Assembly (NCBI GenBank): GCA_014360685.1
Contig: JACIXB010000025.1
Span: forward strand, 1 to 36,394
DNA: 36,394 nucleotides
Reading direction: 5' to 3'
DNA from: Actinomycetota bacterium
Lineage (GTDB): Bacteria > Actinomycetota > Geothermincolia > Geothermincolales > RBG-13-55-18
Shown here: positions 16,242-23,146 of the stretch, piece by piece
How positions within the stretch are numbered: the first letter of the stretch is position 1
Layout of the letters: every line of letters starts with the position of its first letter
Program-made: the position numbers and the translations under genes
Notes under the pieces: model-generated
What the model was told of the DNA's origin: nothing
The model's input: only the letters and a program-made list of their open reading frames with translations
The model's database searches: none

Positions 16242-16295
16242 AGTACCTCCTCCCAGGGAAGGCCTCCTCCCCGGGAGCCTTCCAGAGCTCGAAAC
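16242..16295 (-). pseudogene. Echo of the 3' region of the ATC-hydrolase-like gene
   Basis: On the minus strand this reads CFELWKAPGEEAF, matching CHFELWKAPGEEAF in the gene just upstream (16379-16431). About 50 bp are over 90 percent identical by eye, after which a 1-bp difference shifts the frame. It starts only 7 bp beyond the stop of the real gene. It has no start and is a remnant of duplication, like the one at 8256-8330. Confidence 0.75.
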
Positions 16296-16301
16296 ATCTA
16301 T

Positions 16302-16991
16302 TCATGCATCTTCTTCCCTCTCGCCGGCCGGCTCTTCGGCTGCGGCCCTCCGCAGTGCCCTGCGCTCCAGTTCCTCCGAGTACTTCTCCCAGAGGAAGGC
16401 CTCCTCCCCGGGAGCCTTCCACAGCTCGAAATGACAGGTCTCCGCCCCCGCGGGAATGGTGCGGGTGAAGCGCACCTGCCAGTCCGTAAGCCATCCCCTC
16501 TCCTTGAGGGCTTCCAGCATACCCTGCACGAAGTAGCGCTGCACCCGGCAGTCGAAGGCTCCGTAGTTGTCCTGGTGGGGACACCACAGGATGTGGAAGC
16601 TCACCCGGTCCTCGCCTTCTATGGTAGGATCTTCCAGGGAGGCATAGGCCACGCAGTTGATGACCGTGGCGTAGAAACTGGCCATTTCCGCCTCGGACAT
16701 GCCTTCCGGCCACTCCACTCCTTCCAGTATCTGCCTCCCCACCTCAAGTCCCACCCCTCGGAGCGCCTCCTTCACCACCCGTTGCCCGCGCTCGCCGAAC
16801 TCCCTCTCGCAGGCCTTGAGGATCTCGATGACCGCCGTAGCCTGCATGGTCCCCCAGACCCAAAGTACGGCGGGGTCGAACTCCTTGTTGGAGAGGACTT
16901 TCTCCCGCAGGTTCTCCAAGCCTTCCCGGTAGGGAAATCCGAGCTTGAACCCCCTCCACTCATCCCGGTCCTTCCGGTCGTAATGAGCCAT
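16302..16991 (-). CDS. L-2-amino-thiazoline-4-carboxylate hydrolase-like protein
   Basis: A 229-residue soluble protein with the layout of the ATC-hydrolase family, whose founding member opens a thiazoline ring in cysteine synthesis by Pseudomonas; most members are uncharacterised. The N-terminal part is helical. The signature region is FHILWCPHQDNYGAFDCRV with C137 and C148, then RFTRTIPAGAETCHFELWK with C186. The tail is Glu/Arg/Ala-rich and ends EREEDA. The ATG at 16991 follows GGAGGGAGGAGG. The same cysteine pattern appears in the smaller protein at 8360-8854. Downstream lie an echo of its own 3' region and the broken MFS gene on the same strand, so it may once have been cotranscribed with that transporter. 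The substrate is not predictable. Confidence 0.75.
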   Translation of the reverse strand: MAHYDRKDRDEWRGFKLGFPYREGLENLREKVLSNKEFDPAVLWVWGTMQATAVIEILKACEREFGERGQRVVKEALRGVGLEVGRQILEGVEWPEGMSEAEMASFYATVINCVAYASLEDPTIEGEDRVSFHILWCPHQDNYGAFDCRVQRYFVQGMLEALKERGWLTDWQVRFTRTIPAGAETCHFELWKAPGEEAFLWEKYSEELERRALRRAAAEEPAGEREEDA

Positions 16992-17736
16992 GTCCTCCTC
17001 CCTCCATTCCGCCTTGCATTCCGCCTTGTGACTCCCGGAGAGGGCTCCATTCCTCCCGCCGGAAGTCCCCGGCGTAAGCCGGCCCTCCCATGCGCACGAT
17101 AACGCGATCAGGTTAACACGGAGAAGGGCTTCCCGTCCCTACCGGCGGGCCCGGCCCCACGTATAGATATACCTCGCCGCCCAGGTATAAGGGGGGTCAA
17201 CGGGCAGGGTCTCACGCCCCCGTGCATGTCGCGGACGCCTCCCGGCTCCAAGGGTCCCGGGCCAACGCCTGGGGCGTCCTCACGGCGCCGGCCCTCCGGC
17301 CCCGGAGATAGTAACGGGTCACCACGCGTGGGAGCGCGGAAACCCCGCCAGTTGCCTCCTTCCCGGGGAAAAGGCCCGGGCCGGGGATTTCCAGGTTTCC
17401 GCCGGTATCCTTGCCCAGGGTCAGGAGCACCCGTTCCGCCGGCGAAAGGCGGAAAGGGATCCCTTCTTCGAGTCGAAAATAACATGTGAGTATGCGCCTT
17501 CCAGCCAAGTGAAACACGCGTGGAGCCTGCCCGCGGCAGGCGTGGAAGGCGATGGAGCCGCCGGTGATCCACGAGAGATACCCGGAGGGTAAGCGAGAAC
17601 AACGATCAAGCCGATATAATCAAAAAGATTAAATTTCCAGAACCCTGGAAACCTCCTGACCGCAGTTCGAGGACAGCCGTTAGTGCGGGGATAGATCAGG
17701 GTCGGGAAGGAGGGCTTGGAGGGAAAGGAGAGTCCC
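16992..17736. other. Divergent intergenic region of 745 bp
   Basis: It separates the minus-strand hydrolase-like gene from the plus-strand GerMN gene. It contains a 12-bp tandem repeat (cattccgccttg, 17005-17028), a dyad gtatagatatac at 17161-17172 in an A/T-rich patch that could hold the hydrolase promoter, and the -10 element at 17615-17620. A minus-strand frame over 17212-17517 has a protein-like start (RRILTCYFRLEEGIPFRLSPAERVLL) but loses character after it; it may be a gene remnant, which I cannot confirm. Confidence 0.4.
17615..17620 (+). promoter_or_regulatory. TATAAT -10 element for the GerMN lipoprotein gene
   Basis: A perfect TATAAT in an A/T-rich stretch, 117 bp before the start at 17737. 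No good -35 lies at 16-18 bp, so it may depend on an activator. Confidence 0.4.
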
Positions 17737-18372
17737 ATGAGGAGATTTGCGCGGCCGTGCATCCTTCTGGCGGCGGTTTTCTTCGCCCTCATGGTCTTGC
17801 TCTTGCCGTCGGGTTGCGGAAAGTCCGATGCAGTGACCGGGGAAGGCAAGGCCCAGGAGGTTGAAGATGCCCGGAGCGGGGAGGAAACCGTGGAGGAGAA
17901 CGCGGAGGGCAAGACGATAACCCTGACCCTCTACTTCATCAAGTCCGAACCCTCGGACTTCTACCTGGTGGCGGTGAAACGGACCATCCCCTATACCACG
18001 GCGGTGGCGCGGGCGGCCATGGAGGAATTGATCAAGGGCCCCTCGGAGGGCAACGGGTTGCTGGCCGCATTCCCGAGCACGGTGAAAGTCCTGGACGTGA
18101 GCGTCAAGGACGGCATATGCACGGTCGACTTGAGCAAGGAGGTCCTCATCGACAAGGCCAAGGAGGGCGGGGCGGGAGCGGCCATGGAGGGGTTGGCCTT
18201 GACCTCCATCGCCAACACCCTCACCGAGTTCCCCACGGTGCAGAAGGTGAGATTGCTCATCGAGGGCAGGCAGAGCGGACAGGTGGACGGTTTCTATATC
18301 GAGGACTTCTGGGGGCACGTGGGCCTGCCGGAATTCCTGGAAAGGGACATGTCCGTGGTCAGGGCTCCTTGA
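17737..18372 (+). CDS. GerMN-domain lipoprotein
   Basis: A 211-residue exported lipoprotein. The signal peptide has a basic start (MRRFARP), a hydrophobic stretch and the lipobox LPSGC with Cys27 as the lipidation site. An acidic linker (about 30-60) precedes a GerMN domain at about 62-170, with the typical run VARAAMEELIKGP, then FPSTVKVLDVSVKDGICTVDLSKE and LTSIANTLTEFPTVQKVRLLIEG. In Bacillus GerM acts in spore envelope assembly, but in actinobacteria single GerMN lipoproteins are widespread and not proof of sporulation. The ATG at 17737 is chosen for its GGAAAGGAG site and signal peptide; an in-frame TTG lies at 17716. It is monocistronic as far as can be seen. Confidence 0.9.
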   Translation: MRRFARPCILLAAVFFALMVLLLPSGCGKSDAVTGEGKAQEVEDARSGEETVEENAEGKTITLTLYFIKSEPSDFYLVAVKRTIPYTTAVARAAMEELIKGPSEGNGLLAAFPSTVKVLDVSVKDGICTVDLSKEVLIDKAKEGGAGAAMEGLALTSIANTLTEFPTVQKVRLLIEGRQSGQVDGFYIEDFWGHVGLPEFLERDMSVVRAP

Positions 18373-18444
18373 GCCCTCCTCAACAAAAGAGCTGGGCCAT
18401 GCGGTAGAGCCCAGGTCCACGCGACTGATCCCGGCCAGGGCTTT

Positions 18445-18575
18445 TTTACGGCGGCCACGGAGGCGGCGATATCGAAGCCTACGGAGTAATCCTAGCCCGG
18501 GAGGTCATCGTGGATCTTCCGGGGGATGCCCACGCACTTCACACCGTATTCGGCCAGGCGGGCGGTTTTTTCTCC
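18445..18575 (-). pseudogene. Remnant of a phosphofructokinase gene
   Basis: On the minus strand this reads RLAEYGVKCVGIPRKIHDDLPG, then TAG, then DYSVGFDIAASVAAV. This is the 6-phosphofructokinase signature (normally GIPKTIDNDL.GTD...GFDTA), with the catalytic TIDND changed to KIHDD and the Thr of GTD replaced by the stop. Frame is lost after AAVKK and nothing of the other PFK motifs is visible on either side. It is too short and damaged to be functional. No intact PFK gene is in the window. Confidence 0.75.
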
Positions 18576-18628
18576 CCTGACCGGGAAGGGTCATCGTCCC
18601 TCGAGATCCAGGCCCTCCCCGTCCCCGC

Positions 18629-18657
18629 TTTAACCTCCGAGGGACTTGGGTTATCAT
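18629..18657 (+). promoter_or_regulatory. Candidate promoter for the radical SAM gene
   Basis: TTTAAC (18629-18634) and TATCAT (18652-18657) are 17 bp apart, about 90 bp before the start at 18748. A direct repeat of tatcatgt overlaps and follows the -10 box. The match is moderate. Confidence 0.4.
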
Positions 18658-18747
18658 GTTCTATCATGTACTTGCCAGAAGGAGTCTCCCCGGATCCGGC
18701 ACCCGTACGCCGGTAGCGGCACGGGTCACCTACAAGGGAGGGAGCGA

Positions 18748-20205
18748 ATGCGCGTGGCCCTGGTCTATCCCGATTACTACCAGTCCGGCTGCATACGCGG
18801 CCAGCCGCAGGGAAGGGTGCACCTGGGAAGCGGTTACCTGTCCGCCTGCCTCAAGCGTTTCGGCCACGACGTGGCCTATCTCCACCTGGTGGAGCCCGTG
18901 ACCAGGGAGGGATTCCTGGAGTGGCTGGGAAGCCAGGACGCCGGGCTGGTGGCCTTCTCCACCACCAGCCTCATGTTCCCCAAGGTCAAGGAGCTGGCCC
19001 GCTGGGCCAAGGAGGAGACCGGCCTACCGGTGGTGGTGGGAGGGGTGCACCCCACCCTGGATCCCTCGGGGACCCTCCAGGTCCCGCACATCGATTTCGT
19101 GTGCCTCGGGGAGGGGGAATGGACGCTGGTGGAACTGGCCGAGGCGCTGGAGGGCCGGGGCCGGGTGGAGGAGATCGGCAGCCTGTGGGGGCGCTGGCGG
19201 GGCCGCGAGTTCTCCAATCCCGTGCGTCCCCTGGTGGAGGACCTGGACACTTTGCCCTTTCCCGACCGTTCCATATACGACATGTCGAAGATGGCCCCGG
19301 ATCAGCGGGAGAGGATAACGGTGATGGCTTCCCGCGGGTGCCCCTACCGCTGTCGGTACTGCTCCAACCACGCCCAACGCCGAGCCTATCCCAACGGGGA
19401 CCGTTACGTACGCTTCCGCAGCGTGGACAACGTCCTGGCCGAGGTGGAAGGTCTGGCGGAACAGACGGAGGGAATAGACCACGTGCGCTTCGACGACGAC
19501 ATCCTCGCCCTGCGCCCCCGCTGGTTCGAGGAGTTCGTGCGGGAATACCCGCGTCGCGTGAAGCTGCCCTTCATATGCAACTGCCGGGCCGACCTCCTGG
19601 ACGAGGACAAGGTGGCCAAACTGAAGGAAGCGGGGTGCAAGACCATATGCATGGGCATCGAGAGCGGCAACCCCTGGCTCAGGAGGCACGTGCTGGGGAG
19701 AAGGATGACCGACGATCAGATACTGCGCGCCTTCCGCCTGTGCCGAAAATACGGCATCGGCACCGTATCCCTGAACATGATGGGCTTCCCGCACGAGGAC
19801 TTCTCCATGGTCCTGGACACGGTGAAGCTCAACGCCCGGGCCGAGCCGGGTATCACCCAAATAACCGTATTCCACCCCTTCCCGGGCACGGAGCTCTACC
19901 GCTCGTGCATCGAGGAAGGGTATTACACGGAGGAGGAGGCGGACACCATCTTCACCAGGCGCTCCACCCTTCGCCTGCGGAGCCTTACCGACGAGCAGCT
20001 GAAGCTGATCAGCGAGTTCATAACCCCCCTGGCCTACCTTTACAACCAGGTCTTCTCGCTCCCCTCCCCCCTCTCCTCCGTTCTGGAGAGGGCCCTGGAC
20101 GCCTTCCTCTCCAGCTCCAAGGTGCCTTATTCCTGGAAGAGGAGGCTGGGAGAGGAGATGTTGCGTCGATTGCCCTGGGAGTGGTTCCTCTCCACCAAGT
20201 ATTGA
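18748..20205 (+). CDS. B12-binding-domain radical SAM protein
   Basis: A 485-residue class B radical SAM enzyme of unknown substrate. Residues 1 to about 140 form a Rossmann-like B12-binding domain (LSACLKRFGHDV, then VVVGGVHPTLDP and CLGEGEWTL); the base-on DxHxxG motif is absent, as in many of this class. The radical SAM core follows with C198-P-Y-R-C202-R-Y-C205 binding the 4Fe-4S cluster and SAM, then HVRFDDDIL, CNCRADLL, GIESGN and NMMGFPHE. The last 100 residues form a helical C-terminal domain. Family members do methylations and other C-C or ring chemistry on lipids, tetrapyrroles and antibiotics. The ATG at 18748 has GGGAGGGAGCG before it. The stop codon is immediately followed by the REPIN-like element at 20206, so the exact C-terminus may have been set by that insertion. 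Confidence 0.9.
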   Translation: MRVALVYPDYYQSGCIRGQPQGRVHLGSGYLSACLKRFGHDVAYLHLVEPVTREGFLEWLGSQDAGLVAFSTTSLMFPKVKELARWAKEETGLPVVVGGVHPTLDPSGTLQVPHIDFVCLGEGEWTLVELAEALEGRGRVEEIGSLWGRWRGREFSNPVRPLVEDLDTLPFPDRSIYDMSKMAPDQRERITVMASRGCPYRCRYCSNHAQRRAYPNGDRYVRFRSVDNVLAEVEGLAEQTEGIDHVRFDDDILALRPRWFEEFVREYPRRVKLPFICNCRADLLDEDKVAKLKEAGCKTICMGIESGNPWLRRHVLGRRMTDDQILRAFRLCRKYGIGTVSLNMMGFPHEDFSMVLDTVKLNARAEPGITQITVFHPFPGTELYRSCIEEGYYTEEEADTIFTRRSTLRLRSLTDEQLKLISEFITPLAYLYNQVFSLPSPLSSVLERALDAFLSSSKVPYSWKRRLGEEMLRRLPWEWFLSTKY

Positions 20206-20303
20206 GGGGTCAGGTCTTGAATTTTTCATTCTATACCCGGAAAAGTCCGATGGTCCCCTTCCGCGAGGAATTTGCGAATATGCGAAATTCAAGAACTGAC
20301 CCC
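20206..20303. mobile_element. REPIN/MITE-like element, 98 bp
   Basis: The ends are inverted repeats: GGGGTCAGGTCTTGAATTT at 20206-20224 and the complementary AAATTCAAGAACTGACCCC at 20285-20303, with one mismatch in 19. The inside has lower GC than its surroundings and no gene. The terminal motif resembles the short elements moved by REP-associated Y1 transposases (RAYTs). No transposase is in the window, so it would be mobilised in trans. It begins at the base after the radical SAM stop codon. Confidence 0.75.
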
Positions 20304-20304
20304 A

Positions 20305-20336
20305 TAAAAAAACTGGGCGGCATGATGCCGACCAGT
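20305..20336 (-). terminator. Intrinsic terminator of the initiator tRNA
   Basis: On the minus strand, just after the tRNA, CTGG-T-CGGCA, loop TCA, TGCCG-C-CCAG forms a stem with one internal mismatch, followed by seven T residues (plus-strand A run 20306-20312). It ends 2 bp from the REPIN-like element. Confidence 0.8.
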
Positions 20337-20344
20337 CATCTCTC

Positions 20345-20421
<77 letters not shown>

Positions 20422-20443
20422 TCGGCTCCTGACTAAAGCTATT

Positions 20444-20471
20444 ATAATATATTGCGCTTCTATTTTCACAA
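20444..20471 (-). promoter_or_regulatory. Promoter of the initiator tRNA
   Basis: On the minus strand TTGTGA (20466-20471) and TATTAT (20444-20449) are 16 bp apart, and a TATAAT overlaps at 20441-20446. The tRNA begins at 20421, about 20 bp downstream. The flank to 20505 is strongly A/T-rich, like an UP element. Confidence 0.65.
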
Positions 20472-20597
20472 CCGGTCCTTATTAATTTTTATTAACTTTT
20501 CTTTCCCTTCCCGCCGAGCCTAACCCTCCCCGGCGCCCGCAAGACTCGGCCCGTTCTTGCCGCGGGCGCAAAGAAGGCGAGACCCGGGCGGAGACCG

Positions 20598-21362
20598 TTG
20601 CCGTACAATGCCAAACAATGCCAAAGGGGCGGGGGACCCACCACGGCCGGGACCCAAGGCGTAGAGAAGCCGGGAAGGAGATCATCCCTTTGGCGTCGGA
20701 ATGTAGAATTAGATGCGGTGGGTCGTAAATTGCCGGGGGTGAGGGAACTGAGGGGCGGAAAAAGCACGTGGATAGCCCTCTCCATGTCGGCGGCCCTGGT
20801 GATCTCCTTCGCCGTGGGCATCCCCTTGCTATACGATCACTTCCGCCGCACCGCCGCGCAGGAAAGCGGTCCACGCCCGGAGGAGCCACCTTCCCGGCCG
20901 CTTTACCACGACGAGCTCGTCGGACCTCCCCTTTCCTTCGAGACCCCCGCCTTCATCCGCATCCCGGCCATCGGGGTGGATGAGGAGGTAAGGGAAGGCA
21001 GCGACGACGAAGAGGAGCTCTACCGACTGCTGGCCGCGGGACCCATTCACCTCCCCCACACCGGCTTCCCGGGCTGGCCGGGCAACTGCGTGATAAGCGG
21101 CCATCGCACCACCTACACGCGTCCCTTCAACCGCCTGGACGAGCTCAAACCCGGGGATCCCGTTCTTATTCAAAACCCGCGCGGCATCTATGAGTACCGG
21201 GTCTACCAGGTCAGGTACGCTGACCCGGCCGAGAACGTCACCCTCCAGACCGAGGAGCCGGTGCTCACCCTGACCACCTGCGCTCCGGAGGGGAGATCCA
21301 CGCAGCGCCTGGTGATCCGCGCTTCGCTGGCCTCCTTCACCCCGGTGGAGGAGCTGGAATAG
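20598..21362 (+). CDS. Class D/E-type sortase
   Basis: A membrane-anchored transpeptidase that would join surface proteins to the cell wall or to each other. In the numbering from 20598 a transmembrane helix lies at about 58-79, a Pro-rich linker follows, and the sortase barrel runs from about 115 to 245. Catalytic residues are H169 in SGHRTTYTRPFNRL, C228 in LTLTTCAP and R237 in STQRLVIRA. The TTG at 20598 is the longest start; a GTG at 20739 would leave a short cytosolic tail and is equally possible, as neither has a good ribosome site. No LPxTG-type substrate is in the window: the surface protein at 27476-28828 has no sorting signal. It stands alone on the plus strand. Confidence 0.88.
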   Translation: MPYNAKQCQRGGGPTTAGTQGVEKPGRRSSLWRRNVELDAVGRKLPGVRELRGGKSTWIALSMSAALVISFAVGIPLLYDHFRRTAAQESGPRPEEPPSRPLYHDELVGPPLSFETPAFIRIPAIGVDEEVREGSDDEEELYRLLAAGPIHLPHTGFPGWPGNCVISGHRTTYTRPFNRLDELKPGDPVLIQNPRGIYEYRVYQVRYADPAENVTLQTEEPVLTLTTCAPEGRSTQRLVIRASLASFTPVEELE

Positions 21363-21678
21363 CGAGAAGCCGCGCGACCGGGCCTGGGGAACAGGGTGCC
21401 TCACCCCGTGTCCCTCTCCAACCGTTATGAGCTATGGGCCATCGGCGTCCGTCACCCCGCCATGGGTGGATCCGTCCTTCAACGTGGCCCGCTCCGGGAT
21501 GGAGATCGACACCCTGGACTCAGGCCGGGGGCATGGAACCCGCCGGGGCTTGGAAGTGCGCAAACCGGTTGACGCCGCCTTTTTTCCTTCCAGGAAGCGG
21601 CTTCCCTTCATCCCGCAGCGCTCTTTACCTGGAGGTTTTTCGGAGTCCAATGTACCAGGGCGGAGAGGACATCCTGCC
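21363..21678. other. Intergenic region between convergent genes
   Basis: About 315 bp between the ends of the sortase gene and the minus-strand gene at 21679-22779. I see no gene, repeat or clear terminator hairpin with a T-tract. Confidence 0.5.
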
Positions 21679-22779
21679 TCAGGTGGACTTTGCCTCTATC
21701 TTGAGGACGCGATTTTCCGTGAAACGGTAAGAGACCTCCGACCCGGTGCCCTCCAGGGCCTCGAATACCGAGGCCACGTAACCCGCCAGCCGGGGTGGGT
21801 GAAAGGGATTGCCCAGGACCATTTCCAGGTGCCCGGCCCCGTAGGACATCTCCAGGGGGACCCCGTAGCCCCACGCCATCAGCCGGTCCGCCATCTCCCG
21901 GTAGACTTCGCCCTCGCTTTCGGCGCTGAAGGCCGGCGGGTTCTTCAGATGGTAATTTCTGGTTATCTCCATCAGGTCCCTCTCCAGCCCGCGCCCCGTC
22001 ATGGCCTCCAGCTCCTTGATGATGCTCAAGAGGACGTAGCCGGTGCTGAAGATGTAGCGCATCCCGTTGAGGCGGTGATACACCGCTCCCTCTCCCTCTC
22101 TCCATTCCAGAACGGTGAGAGGGGAGGGCAGGCCGCAGGAGGTGCAGGACGCGGGCCCCCCCTTGGGGGGATCGAAATCCTCCCTCACCTCGGCAAGCTC
22201 CTTCTTGGCCTCCCTCAGGCGCCGCAGGGCCGACCTCTCCGACTCCCCCGCCTCGCGGCCCCCCACCGCGGGCACAGCGGTAAGAAGGTAATCCTCCCCT
22301 TGCCGGAACCAGGCCACCTCGGCGGGAACCCCCTCCACCATCTCGTAGAAACCCTTGGCTCCCCAGGCCATGGAGATGATGTCGAAGGGATTGCTGATAC
22401 GGACCACGGCCACCCTGCGCCTCCGGTAGGATTCGAGCCGCAAACGACCGAATCCGAAAAGGGCCATCTCGTCCACCACGCGTTGGATCACCGCGGCGAA
22501 GGGAAGGGAGCGGACCAAGAGGCGTCGCCACCCGTAAAGCACGTTGCGGTCGAGGTAATCCTGGACGGAGGCCTTCTGGCCCCGGATGTACAGCTCGGTG
22601 ATGTTCACCCCCAGCCTGTTCTCCAGCTCCGACCACAGGAAGGGGTAGTATGAAGCCTCGAAGAACACCATGCGCATGGCTGGATCCAGGCGGGAGAATA
22701 TGGTCCCGTCCTTCCTCCACACGTAGCGGCGGGAGATGTCACGGGGCAGACCGCAACGACGACAGCGGGAGAGGCCCAT
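21679..22779 (-). CDS. Uncharacterised protein with two CxxCGLP motifs
   Basis: A 366-residue soluble protein I do not recognise. It carries the short motif C-x-x-C-G-L-P twice, at residues 6-12 (CRRCGLP) and 212-218 (CTSCGLP), which could together form a four-cysteine zinc site. Between them is a mixed alpha/beta region (ALFGFGRLRLESYRRRRVAVVRISNPFDIISMAWGAKGFYE), faintly like ligand-binding V4R-type folds, and a charged helical linker near 180-200. The final third looks like a second copy of such a fold (ADRLMAWGYGVPLEMSYGAGHLEMVLGNPF). It has no signal or membrane segment. The ATG at 22779 has GGAGGAGG 9 nt before it. It lies downstream of UPF0182 on the same strand but 368 bp away, with a hairpin between. 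Confidence 0.8.
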   Translation of the reverse strand: MGLSRCRRCGLPRDISRRYVWRKDGTIFSRLDPAMRMVFFEASYYPFLWSELENRLGVNITELYIRGQKASVQDYLDRNVLYGWRRLLVRSLPFAAVIQRVVDEMALFGFGRLRLESYRRRRVAVVRISNPFDIISMAWGAKGFYEMVEGVPAEVAWFRQGEDYLLTAVPAVGGREAGESERSALRRLREAKKELAEVREDFDPPKGGPASCTSCGLPSPLTVLEWREGEGAVYHRLNGMRYIFSTGYVLLSIIKELEAMTGRGLERDLMEITRNYHLKNPPAFSAESEGEVYREMADRLMAWGYGVPLEMSYGAGHLEMVLGNPFHPPRLAGYVASVFEALEGTGSEVSYRFTENRVLKIEAKST

Positions 22780-22880
22780 GCCAGACGACCTCCTCCAAGG
22801 TTGGACCAGGCAGATACCGCCAGTCACAACGCGCGCCAGGAAATGCCTCGCGCAAACCCACCATTAAATTAAAGTATAAA

Positions 22881-22897
22881 CCCGGGGGTCCCCCGGG
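22881..22897 (-). terminator. Perfect 17-bp palindrome, likely terminator after UPF0182
   Basis: CCCGGGGG-T-CCCCCGGG forms a strong hairpin. On the minus strand it is followed by TTTATACTTTAATTTAAT, a broken T-tract, suiting an intrinsic terminator about 250 bp after the UPF0182 stop. Its neighbour TATACT (22873-22878, minus strand) could alternatively be a -10 box for the gene starting at 22779, making the palindrome an operator. The remainder of 22780-23146 shows no gene. Confidence 0.45.
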
Positions 22898-23146
22898 CAG
22901 GAAGCGGGTTCTCTTCCCCCTTGTTGCCCTGGAACATCCGGCTCCGGGTTTTCCCGGAATCACTTTCGCGGGAGGGAGGCGCTCACCCGGGACCCTTTCC
23001 GAAGGGAAGGCGCCTCGATTTCGAGCTCCATAAACCCGCCACCTGACGATCCGACCGGCACCCCGGAACGAGAAGGCACCTTTCCCGCTAACCGGAAAAT
23101 CGTACGAGGCCCCAGGAGGCGGACAGGCCAAGACCACCCCGCCCCC

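Noticed and set aside
17212..17517. Minus-strand frame beginning MFHLAGRRILTCYF
   Set aside because: The first 40 residues look protein-like, but there is no ribosome site and the rest is low-complexity; too weak to call.
20598..21362. Sortase with a substrate in the window
   Set aside because: I looked for LPxTG-type motifs with a C-terminal hydrophobic tail in the surface proteins and found none.
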